Positions 24,855 through 32,666 of a stretch of DNA of 64,000 nucleotides are shown piece after piece. Origin of the DNA: JBMNQH01 sp050944035 (GTDB lineage Bacteria; Bacillota; Clostridia; Oscillospirales; Oscillospiraceae); assembly GCA_050944035.1 (NCBI GenBank), contig JBMNQH010000011.1, forward strand, positions 1-64,000, written 5' to 3'. The position numbers were made by a program, and so were the translations under genes. Below the pieces are notes generated by a model. That model saw only the letters and a list, made by a program, of their open reading frames with translations. It ran no database searches and was not told the DNA's origin. How positions within the stretch are numbered: the stretch's first letter is position 1; each line of letters opens with the position of its first letter.

Positions 24855-25481
24855 TTATTGCAATTTCGACTCTTGTTTTTTTCGAAAACTATTAAAATTC
24901 CATTTTATAGAGTGATTGTCTCTTCTCGGAATTACACGACAAACAAGTCCATGTTTGCGGGCAAATTTCGCAGCATAGGTTCCAGCCGGAATATAGAGCA
25001 CCAAGTCTGGGCAATCCAGGAATGCGTCCGGTGCAATCTTTTCCAAAGACTTCGGAAGGCTGAGTGCGTTCAATTGTGTACAGCCGAAAAAGGCACGGTC
25101 GCCAATTTCTCGGATCCCACGGGGAATCTGAATTGCCTGTAGCATATGGCAGCACTCAAACAAACCAGATTCCAAAACAGATAGCTTTTGTGGCAAACGG
25201 ACGGATCGCAGCTTCGAACAGCTTCTAAACGTATCGCTTCCGATTTTCCGAACACTATCAGGAATTAAAACACGGCAAACACTGCTGTTATTAGAAAAGG
25301 CATCTTCACTGATCGCTGTAACTGTTTCCGGAACCATCACCTTGCTTGCCGTACCGTCATAGTGAACCAGCGCGTTGCCATCAATCCAGAATGGAGTATT
25401 CTCAGGAACTGTATCATCGGACACGATCCATTGTTTCATTTTATTTCCGATTGCCGGAAACCATCCAGATGCTGTCATCAT
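24855..25481 (-). CDS. BspA-type leucine-rich repeat protein (LRR_5), second copy
   Basis: 208 residues with about five LRR_5 repeats: AISEDAFSNNSSVCRVLIPD, KIGSDTFRSCSKLRSVRLPQ, EIGDRAFFGCTQLNALSLPK and similar. No signal peptide or anchor is present. The C-terminus is basic (WNFNSFRKKQESKLQ). The ATG follows AAAGGAACG. It resembles the LRR protein at 10946-11665 in repeat type but differs in both ends. Function unknown; probably intracellular protein binding. Confidence 0.8.
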   Translation of the reverse strand: MMTASGWFPAIGNKMKQWIVSDDTVPENTPFWIDGNALVHYDGTASKVMVPETVTAISEDAFSNNSSVCRVLIPDSVRKIGSDTFRSCSKLRSVRLPQKLSVLESGLFECCHMLQAIQIPRGIREIGDRAFFGCTQLNALSLPKSLEKIAPDAFLDCPDLVLYIPAGTYAAKFARKHGLVCRVIPRRDNHSIKWNFNSFRKKQESKLQ

Positions 25482-25665
25482 ACGTTCCTTTCTTATCCAT
25501 AAAGTGGAACCATCTGTCCCGCCAATATCTAGTCTTTTTTATCATATCAACAGAAATCAAAAATTTCCACATATTTTAGAATGATTTTATTGTAATAACG
25601 GCAAAAAAATGTACAAGCAGATCTTTGCGAATTGTGGCTGTTACCAACCGAAAAACTGTTATTTC

Positions 25666-25694
25666 TTGCTCAAACTTGACGACTGTGCTATAAT
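25666..25694 (+). promoter_or_regulatory. Promoter of the lipoprotein gene
   Basis: TTGCTC, 17 bases, TATAAT, about 40 bases before the start at 25735. Confidence 0.55.
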
Positions 25695-25734
25695 TTAAAA
25701 TATTCGGACAAAAGAAGGCGAGGATTATTTGATT

Positions 25735-26352
25735 ATGAAGAAACTGTTTTCTATATTTTTAGCTTTCACACTCCTGCTAACGCTTGTTGCCTGTGGAAAA
25801 TCAAACTCCGCCAGCAATTCTGATCTATCCACTGAAAAAAAGGAGTCCAGCTCCTCTGTCAGTGACTCTGATATTGCGAAGCCAATCGAATTGCCAGCAA
25901 GCGACTCCAATGTTACTGAAGCAGATCTGGGGCGAACGGTTACACTTTACATTCCAAACGGAAACAGCGATGGTCTGGATGAAGTGAATGCTGTTATTGA
26001 ATACGATGAAAAAAGTCTGTTTCAGGCACTGTTGAACAGTGGTGAATTTCCAGAAGGTTGGGAACTCGTTCAGTTTTCCATCGAAAGCGACGGTGAAACA
26101 GTGGATAATACGGCTTCAGCAAGCGATATCTATGGAACAAAACTCATCGGTTATCTGGATTTAAACGATGCCTTTTTGCGTTCTCTAAAGAATGCAAAGG
26201 AAAAAGAAGAGACCATGTATGTTGCATCTGTTGTCAATACCTTTATTTTCAACTATAATCTCAGCGGTCTTGTGCTGACCGTCGAAGGCAAACCTGTTGA
26301 AACAGAACACCACTCCTATGAAGAACCTATGACACCCTTTGTTTTCGACTGA
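25735..26352 (+). CDS. Hypothetical lipoprotein with GerMN-like features
   Basis: 205 residues from the ATG at 25735. A lipoprotein signal peptide (MKKLFSIFLAFTLLLTLVAC) ends at the lipobox cysteine, followed by a Ser-rich linker of about 45 residues. The folded part contains TVTLYIPNGNSDGLDEVNAV and KEKEETMYVASVVNTFIFNY, which recalls GerMN/sporulation-type domains, but the match is weak. An outer-membrane-surface or spore-related binding role is only a guess. It has its own promoter and terminator. Confidence 0.7.
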   Translation: MKKLFSIFLAFTLLLTLVACGKSNSASNSDLSTEKKESSSSVSDSDIAKPIELPASDSNVTEADLGRTVTLYIPNGNSDGLDEVNAVIEYDEKSLFQALLNSGEFPEGWELVQFSIESDGETVDNTASASDIYGTKLIGYLDLNDAFLRSLKNAKEKEETMYVASVVNTFIFNYNLSGLVLTVEGKPVETEHHSYEEPMTPFVFD

Positions 26353-26366
26353 AATGAATCTTTACA

Positions 26367-26401
26367 AATCGTCTCTTTCCCAATGGGATATAGAGACGAT
26401 T
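26367..26401 (+). terminator. Terminator after the lipoprotein gene
   Basis: AATCGTCTCT pairs with AGAGACGATT and is followed by TTCTCATTATT. Confidence 0.7.
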
Positions 26402-26589
26402 TTCTCATTATTGCACTCTATCCTCTCATTGGAATCATATGATTTTGTATCTTCCGGATAAAAACCGTCAATAAAATATGCATTGATACCATACACTCCA
26501 TTTTCTTTTCGTAAACTGTTAATTGCAAATATATTATCTGCCTTTCTGTTTTTAAAGTTATTAAGAACTTAATTTATTGGATGAGATCG

Positions 26590-26618
26590 TTGCCAATTTT
26601 GGCGGAATATGTTAGAAT
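26590..26618 (+). promoter_or_regulatory. Promoter of the TVP38-cls pair
   Basis: TTGCCA, 17 bases, TAGAAT, 50 bases before the start at 26670. Apart from this and the terminator above, the 317-base gap shows nothing. Confidence 0.55.
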
Positions 26619-26669
26619 TTTATTGCTATATTGGTGCATCCAGCAGAAAGCTGTTGTTTTGGAGGGAAT

Positions 26670-27317
26670 ATGAAAGACAAAGCAACAAAGTTATTGCGTA
26701 TTCTGCCACTTTTGCTGGTGATCGCCCTGCTCTGCGCTTATCTACGATATGGCAGCCGACTCACAACAGAAACATTGCTCGGATGGATTCCAGCGTCAGT
26801 TCCTCTTGCCGTTTTGACCTTGCTGGGTATATACGCATTAAAAAGTTTAACGCTCTTTTTCCCTTTACATGCACTTCAATTGATCGGTGGCATACTATAT
26901 CCTGCGCCAATTGCCATTCTTGTCAATTGTTTGGGTGCGGCTGTCACGGTTTCCTTGCCATACGGAATCGGCAAAGCCATTGGTAACAATGGAATCCAGT
27001 CTCTAAAACAGCGGTTCCCCAAGCTGAACGAATTTCATAATCTGCGATTAGAAAACCAGTTAATGTTTGTCCTGTTCGTGCGCATTATCGGCATTCTTCC
27101 CTGCGATATCGTCAGTTTATATATGGGAATGCTCGATATTCCCTATTCCCAATATCTACTCGGATGTATACTCGGGTTTTTGCCATCTATCGTCTCGGTT
27201 TCTCTAATCGGTGCAAATATTCATGATCCAACTTCTCCATCCTTCTGGGCCGCTTGTATCCTGGAACTCGCAGTTGTTGGTATATCGATCACTATCTATC
27301 GTAAAACCCGGAAATAA
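26670..27317 (+). CDS. TVP38/TMEM64-family membrane protein
   Basis: 215 residues from the ATG at 26670, preceded by TTGGAGGG. It is a VTT (SNARE-associated) domain protein with about five to six membrane segments. The family core is visible as LFFPLHALQLIGGILYPAPI then AVTVSLPYGIGKAIG, followed by LMFVLFVRIIGILPCDIVSL and YLLGCILGFLPS. DedA/TVP38 relatives act as lipid scramblases or flippases. It lies 12 bases before cardiolipin synthase, so a role in phospholipid handling is plausible. Confidence 0.85.
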   Translation: MKDKATKLLRILPLLLVIALLCAYLRYGSRLTTETLLGWIPASVPLAVLTLLGIYALKSLTLFFPLHALQLIGGILYPAPIAILVNCLGAAVTVSLPYGIGKAIGNNGIQSLKQRFPKLNEFHNLRLENQLMFVLFVRIIGILPCDIVSLYMGMLDIPYSQYLLGCILGFLPSIVSVSLIGANIHDPTSPSFWAACILELAVVGISITIYRKTRK

Positions 27318-27329
27318 CGGAGGAATTCC

Positions 27330-28883
27330 ATGCAAAAGAATCATCAAAAACCACAACGCCGATTTTCCAGAATATTGCGGAATCGTATTCTTGTTATTCT
27401 TCTCCTTTTGCTTCAGTTCGCTATCATCGGATATATGATTCTGGGGCACAGCTATATTTCAAACCTGCTTAATCTGATCTCGCCCGTTATCAGCGCTGTT
27501 CTCGCAATCCTGATTTTCAACAGACAGGATCTACCGGAATATCGATTGATCTGGATCTTTGTCGTTCTTGTTTTTCCGGTCTTTGGTGGTCTTCTGTATA
27601 TTATCATGTCATTTCAGTCTGATAAGCGTGTACTTAACCGAAAAATCATGCAAATCAACCGTCATTGTCGTCCCATGTTCCATGAAAATCCAGAGGATGC
27701 CACGGCACTTGCACACGATTATGACGAATATGCCGGCTTATCTCGTTACCTGCAAAACTACAACGGATTCCCGGTTTACGCCCATACACAAACAACCTAT
27801 TACTCCCCCGGTGAACGCTACTTTGATGCGTTACTCTACGCATTGGAGGAAGCAGAGCATTATATCTTTATTGAATCTTTCATTATAGCCCATGGCGAAA
27901 TGTGGGACCGCATATTGGAAATTCTAACTCGAAAGGCTGCAGAAGGTGTTGAAATTCGATTGTTATATGATGGTATGGGAACCCTGCTCCACCTTCCTGA
28001 AGATTATCCAAAAGAATTAAAGAAATATGGCATTGATTGCCGCGTATTTAGCCCCTTCCGTCCTTTTCTTTCTACACTGCAAAATAACCGTGACCATCGA
28101 AAGATCGTCTCCGTTGATGGAAAGGTCGCATTCTGCGGCGGCATTAACATCGCAGATGAATATATCAATCACAATCAGAAGCGGGGTCATTGGAAAGACT
28201 CTGCCATCATGCTCCGCGGTGATGCTGCATGGAGTATGACCTTATTCTTTCTGGAATTGTGGGAACCGGATCCTGGAAACAGTCAGGATTTTCTTGACCA
28301 TTATCCCTGGGCAGAAACGCCTTGTGAAGAGAATTTTGATGGCTACGTACAGCCTTTTTATGATAGCCCCATTGATGATGAGCGTGTTTCTCAAACCGTT
28401 TATCTGGATATGATCCGTTCGGCAAAACAACACCTCTGGATCATGACTCCCTATCTGATTATTGACAGCAGTATCATTTCCGCCCTGGAACACGCGGCAA
28501 AGAGCGGCATTGACGTCCGCATTATGACACCGTTCCGTCGGGATCGCTGGTTTGTTCATACCACAACACGCTCTTATTACCGGCAGTTGATTCTGGCTGG
28601 CGTAAAGATTTTTGAATACCTGCCCGGCTTTATCCACTCCAAGACCATTCTTGTTGATGGGCGCAGCGCCATTGTCGGCTCGATCAATTTGGACTATCGC
28701 AGCATGTTTCTCCACTTTGAATGCGGCGTCTGGATGTGCGGTAGCAAAGCAGTTTCTCAACTGCAAGAAGATTTTCAGGCGGTGATTCCCCGGTGCCGTG
28801 AAATTCATGTGGAGGATACACAGACCAATATTTTTATCCGCTTGATTCGCGTTATCCTGCAGCTGTTTTCCCCTTTAATGTAA
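27330..28883 (+). CDS. cls: Cardiolipin synthase
   Basis: 517 residues of the phospholipase D-type cardiolipin synthase family, which joins two phosphatidylglycerols to give cardiolipin and glycerol. Three N-terminal membrane segments (about residues 19-40, 46-62, 70-92) precede two PLD domains. The HKD motifs are HRKIVSVDGKVAFCGGINIA (about residue 252) and IHSKTILVDGRSAIVGSINL (about residue 432). Length is normal. ATG follows CGGAGGA. It is co-transcribed with the TVP38 protein and ends at a bidirectional terminator. Confidence 0.93.
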   Translation: MQKNHQKPQRRFSRILRNRILVILLLLLQFAIIGYMILGHSYISNLLNLISPVISAVLAILIFNRQDLPEYRLIWIFVVLVFPVFGGLLYIIMSFQSDKRVLNRKIMQINRHCRPMFHENPEDATALAHDYDEYAGLSRYLQNYNGFPVYAHTQTTYYSPGERYFDALLYALEEAEHYIFIESFIIAHGEMWDRILEILTRKAAEGVEIRLLYDGMGTLLHLPEDYPKELKKYGIDCRVFSPFRPFLSTLQNNRDHRKIVSVDGKVAFCGGINIADEYINHNQKRGHWKDSAIMLRGDAAWSMTLFFLELWEPDPGNSQDFLDHYPWAETPCEENFDGYVQPFYDSPIDDERVSQTVYLDMIRSAKQHLWIMTPYLIIDSSIISALEHAAKSGIDVRIMTPFRRDRWFVHTTTRSYYRQLILAGVKIFEYLPGFIHSKTILVDGRSAIVGSINLDYRSMFLHFECGVWMCGSKAVSQLQEDFQAVIPRCREIHVEDTQTNIFIRLIRVILQLFSPLM

Positions 28884-28937
28884 AGATATCCACTTGAATA
28901 TATGAACAGTTTTTGGTTTTTCTTTAATTTATAAGCA

Positions 28938-28978
28938 AAAATGTCTTTAGAAGAACGGCGTTCTTCTAAAGACATTTT
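28938..28978. terminator. Bidirectional terminator between cls and the nucleotidyltransferase
   Basis: A perfect 20-bp inverted repeat with a one-base centre and flanking A/T runs, between convergent genes. Confidence 0.8.
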
Positions 28979-29005
28979 AGTTTCTGCTCTCTTGTTGCTC
29001 GTCGC

Positions 29006-29917
29006 TCAACGGAGCGATGCAGGATATACGCCGCGATTGTGCAGCGCCTTCAGCTTCGCAGCCACAATGGCTTTATCGCTTGCATAGGTCATTCCAAACC
29101 AGACCGCATTGGTTTTCAGAACTGAGACCTTTATCTTTCCTTCCGTAATACATTGATCCACCAATGCCGGAAGATAACATTCTTTCTTGATTTCCTCTGG
29201 ACGGATTTCATGCAGGAAAGCGTGAAAATACCGTTCCAGTTCTCCGAAAATCCAAGGCGTAAATCCCCAGAAATTCATAGAAACCAGCGTCTCCGGATTC
29301 AGAACAACGTCGCCCTCACTCACGATGCGCCCATCCTCCAACTGCAGAATTTCCATGGTCTCTGTTACCTTTGAGAGGAAGCCCTCTTTCTGTTCACAAA
29401 CACCGCGCGTTACCGTCCCGTTTTTACTGATTGTATTTTTCAAGAGATAACCGACCATCGTGCCCTCATGCTCCTGCAACTGCATGAGCTCTGAGAAAAT
29501 GGCTGAAAAAGCATCTTTTCCATAGTAATCATCGGCATTTATTACTGCAAACGGCTCCTTTACAATGTCCTTTGCACAGAGAACAGCATGAACGGTACCA
29601 AACGGTTTTACACGATCTTCTGGAACCTGATAGAAATCGGGCAGACTGGTAAAGTCCTGAAATACATAACAGACTTCTACAGCTGCTCCATCCACTGTTT
29701 TGAGCTGTGCAGCACGGTTGCCGCAAAGCTGCTGCATCGTTTCCAGATGCTCCGGTTTGATGATGAATACGATCTTGGTAAAACCTGCACGGACTGCATC
29801 ATAAATGGAATACTCCATTAAAATTTCGCCGTTGGGACCGATACCGTCAATCTGCTTATTTCCACCATAGCGGGAACCCAATCCCGCTGCCATAATCACC
29901 AGTGCTGCACGTTTCAT
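29006..29917 (-). CDS. Sugar-phosphate nucleotidyltransferase-like protein
   Basis: 303 residues with the nucleotidyltransferase A fold. The NTP-binding opening is VIMAAGLGSRYGGNKQIDGI, the metal-binding Asp pair is in PFAVINADDYYGKDAF, and later comes VNMNFWGFTP-like sequence (SMNFWGFTPWIF). The opening differs from classical GalU (AAGxGTRxLPxT), and this branch is usually annotated only as a nucleotidyltransferase. It probably activates a sugar phosphate with an NTP; substrate unknown. Single gene with its own terminator. Confidence 0.8.
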   Translation of the reverse strand: MKRAALVIMAAGLGSRYGGNKQIDGIGPNGEILMEYSIYDAVRAGFTKIVFIIKPEHLETMQQLCGNRAAQLKTVDGAAVEVCYVFQDFTSLPDFYQVPEDRVKPFGTVHAVLCAKDIVKEPFAVINADDYYGKDAFSAIFSELMQLQEHEGTMVGYLLKNTISKNGTVTRGVCEQKEGFLSKVTETMEILQLEDGRIVSEGDVVLNPETLVSMNFWGFTPWIFGELERYFHAFLHEIRPEEIKKECYLPALVDQCITEGKIKVSVLKTNAVWFGMTYASDKAIVAAKLKALHNRGVYPASLR

Positions 29918-30122
29918 CGTATATGATGCGCAAAAAAGCGCGCCTCCTGTCAGAAAATTTTCCGCGGCTGAAAAAAGCTAGCGGAATGCAAAGTCAGTAT
30001 ATCATAGTCCGATAAAATATGGTATACTAATTGAGAAATTTTGTAATCTTCATCTGGAAGTTATCGCTGGTTTTGTTTCTGGCCGATCACTTCCCACCTT
30101 AAAAATAACAGGAGAATAACAT

Positions 30123-31730
30123 ATGATTACTGTTGAAAATCTTTCCCTCCAATACGGTGGCCGCAAACTGTTTGACCGTGTAGACCTGCAATTTACTCCC
30201 GGCAACTGTTACGGTATCATCGGCGCGAATGGTGCTGGAAAATCCACTTTTTTGAAAATTCTTTCCGGTGAAATTGAGCCCACCAGCGGTCACGTCTTTA
30301 TTGATCCAAAATGCAGAATGTCCGTACTGAAGCAAAATCAAAATTTGTACGACGCATTTTCCGTCCTGGATACGGTGATCCAGGGCAATCCACGTTTGTA
30401 TGAATGCGGAAAAGAAAAAGATGCCTTATATCTGAAAGAGGATTTCACCGATGCGGACGGATTGCGCGCCGCGGAGCTGGAAGAAGAATTTGCCGAGCTC
30501 GGTGGCTGGGAAGCCGAATCCGATGCCTCCCGCCTGCTGCAAGGTCTTGGAATTCCTGTCGAGCAACATAAAAATATGATGTCTGACATGGATCCGCGCG
30601 AAAAAGTTAAGGTATTGCTTGCACAGGCGCTGTTTGGAACCCCGGATATCATTCTGATGGACGAACCAACCAACAATCTGGATCTTGCCTCTGTCGTCTG
30701 GCTGGAGGACTTTTTACTGGACTACGCCGGTACTGTTCTGGTTGTTTCCCACGACCGTTATTTCCTGAATACCATTTGTACCCATATCGTCGATATCGAC
30801 TATGGTAAAATCAAGCTGTACGTTGGCAACTATGACTTCTGGTATGACTCCAGCCAGCTCATCCAAAAGCTGGTACGTGACCAGAATAAAAAGGCTGCAC
30901 AAAAAATTGAAGAACTGCAAAACTTTATTGCAAGGTTTGCCGCGAATAAGGCCAAGTCTCGACAAGCAACCAGCCGGCGGAAATTACTGGAAAAAATCAC
31001 GATTGAAGAAATGCCTGCTTCGTCCCGCCGCTATCCCTGGGTTGGATTCAAAGCAGAGCGGGAGCCTGGCAAAGACCGTTTATTTGTCACAGATCTCAGT
31101 AAAACCATCGACGGCGTCAAGGTCTTAAACAAGATCAGCTTTATCATGGGACGTGACGACAAAATTGCCATTGTTGGCGCTAATGAGATCGCTATTACTA
31201 CATTGTTTCAGATTCTGGCTGGTGAACTGGAACCGGACGAAGGTACAGTCAAATGGGGTGTTTCCACAACGCAAACTTACTTTCCAAAAGATCACAATGC
31301 CTATTTTGACGGTTGCAGCTACAACTTGATCGACTGGATGCGCCAGTTTTCCACAGACAAACGGGAAAGCTATCTGCGCACCTTCCTCGGCAGAATGCTG
31401 TTCTCCGGTGATGAAGTGTACAAAGAAGTTTCTGTTCTCTCCGGTGGTGAGAAAGTCCGATGCATGTTGTCCAAAATGATGCTGTCCGGTGCCAATGTCC
31501 TGCTTTTTGATCAGCCAACCAACCATCTTGATCTGGAAAGCATCGCCGCGCTGAACAATGGAATGTCCGCCTTTGAGCACAATATCATTTTCTCAACCCA
31601 TGACCATCAGATGACGCAGACCGTTGCAAATCGTATCATTGAAATTACGCCGGATGGCATCATTGACAAAAAGTGCAGCTATGATGAATATATGCATCTG
31701 ACCGGAAAAGAGGAACCTGTTCGCGCATAA
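30123..31730 (+). CDS. ABC-F family ATPase with one degenerate ATP site
   Basis: 535 residues, two ABC domains and an intervening basic coiled linker (about residues 245-300, NKKAAQKIEELQNFIARFAA), no membrane segments: the ABC-F layout of ribosome-associated proteins such as YkpA. Domain 1 Walker A is intact (GANGAGKST) and Walker B is MDEPTNNLD, but its signature is DMDPREKVKVLLAQ instead of LSGGEK. Domain 2 has a good signature (VLSGGEKVRCML), but Walker A is GANEIAITTLF, lacking the lysine, and Walker B has Gln in place of Glu (FDQPTNHLD). One composite ATP site therefore looks intact and the other dead. Partial degeneration is known in this subfamily. ATG follows AGGAG. Confidence 0.9.
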   Translation: MITVENLSLQYGGRKLFDRVDLQFTPGNCYGIIGANGAGKSTFLKILSGEIEPTSGHVFIDPKCRMSVLKQNQNLYDAFSVLDTVIQGNPRLYECGKEKDALYLKEDFTDADGLRAAELEEEFAELGGWEAESDASRLLQGLGIPVEQHKNMMSDMDPREKVKVLLAQALFGTPDIILMDEPTNNLDLASVVWLEDFLLDYAGTVLVVSHDRYFLNTICTHIVDIDYGKIKLYVGNYDFWYDSSQLIQKLVRDQNKKAAQKIEELQNFIARFAANKAKSRQATSRRKLLEKITIEEMPASSRRYPWVGFKAEREPGKDRLFVTDLSKTIDGVKVLNKISFIMGRDDKIAIVGANEIAITTLFQILAGELEPDEGTVKWGVSTTQTYFPKDHNAYFDGCSYNLIDWMRQFSTDKRESYLRTFLGRMLFSGDEVYKEVSVLSGGEKVRCMLSKMMLSGANVLLFDQPTNHLDLESIAALNNGMSAFEHNIIFSTHDHQMTQTVANRIIEITPDGIIDKKCSYDEYMHLTGKEEPVRA

Positions 31731-31737
31731 CTTCATA

Positions 31738-31781
31738 AAAAGCAAAAGACTTCTGCCAATCCGTAGAAGTCTTTTGCTTTT
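31738..31781. terminator. Bidirectional terminator after the ABC-F gene
   Basis: A 17-bp perfect inverted repeat (31738-31754 with 31765-31781) around a 10-base loop, between convergent genes. Confidence 0.82.
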
Positions 31782-31804
31782 ATATGCTATATAATAAGAT
31801 TCAC

Positions 31805-32431
31805 CTAAGCCTTTCCCTTTGCCATTCGGCTCTCCAGGCACAAACGAATCATTTCTACACTGGTTTCCAGGTCAATCTTTGCAGGATTGAGGATAATATC
31901 AAAATTTCTGGGATCGTTCCAGTCACGTCCGGTATAATAAGCATAATGCTCCTGCCGCATTTTATCTGTTTTCCGGATCCAGATTTCTGCCTCTGATTCA
32001 TCCAGCTGCCGTTGCTGCATCACTTGTTTGATGCAGTAATCCAGCGGTGCACGGACTGCCACACTGATATGATTTGGAAAATCGTCCAGAATATAGTTGG
32101 CAGCACGGCCAATGGCGACAAAAGAATGCAATTTTGCGAGCTCACGCAAGGTATAAGCCTGATAACGAAACAAATTCTCTTCTGACAAAAAACCACCGCT
32201 GTTTGGTGCTATCAGTGAACCATCTCCACTTCCCTTTCGCTTCCAGAACGGTAAGGAAACTTTTTCATCACTCTTTTCAAACAATGACTCATCAATACCA
32301 CTAATTTCAGATGCCATACGAAGAATGTCACTGTCATAACAGGGAATGCCCAGTTCTGTTGCGAGCCGGCCACCAAGAATTCTGCCTCCGCAGCCACTGC
32401 CACGGGAAATGGTAATCACAAAATGATCCAT
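31805..32431 (-). CDS. Cytidylate kinase-like family protein
   Basis: 208 residues of the cytidylate-kinase-like (Cytidylate_kin2) family common in Clostridia. The P-loop-like start is ITISRGSGCGGRILGGRLAT, followed by IPCYDSDILRMAS, VAIGRAANYIL and late RKTDKMRQEHYAYYTGRDW. Such proteins resemble nucleoside monophosphate kinases, but the true substrate is not established. An insertion of about 25 residues (KRKGSGDGSLIAPNSGGFLS) sits after the first helix pair. ATG is preceded by GGAGGCATC. Stands alone. Confidence 0.82.
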   Translation of the reverse strand: MDHFVITISRGSGCGGRILGGRLATELGIPCYDSDILRMASEISGIDESLFEKSDEKVSLPFWKRKGSGDGSLIAPNSGGFLSEENLFRYQAYTLRELAKLHSFVAIGRAANYILDDFPNHISVAVRAPLDYCIKQVMQQRQLDESEAEIWIRKTDKMRQEHYAYYTGRDWNDPRNFDIILNPAKIDLETSVEMIRLCLESRMAKGKA

Positions 32432-32550
32432 AATGATGCCTCCAACACCAAAGATTGTCTATAGTTTAACAAATATTATGAAAGAGTCAAGTACAACATG
32501 GATTTTTGATGGATTGTACAAAAACCCTTATTATTTTCAGTCAATTTCAT

Positions 32551-32598
32551 AACACAAGCAAAGGCGAGATCCCAAAAGATCCCGCCTTCGCTTGTGTT
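32551..32598 (-). terminator. Hairpin after the glnN-amt operon
   Basis: A 21-bp stem with two mismatches or wobbles (32551-32571 with 32578-32598), about 70 bases past the amt stop. The T run is weak, so the 3' end assignment is tentative. Confidence 0.5.
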
Positions 32599-32666
32599 GT
32601 GTGTATTACGATTGAGAATTGAGATATGCAGAAAGGAGAATTTTTCAACACTCCTGTCAGCCAAAT

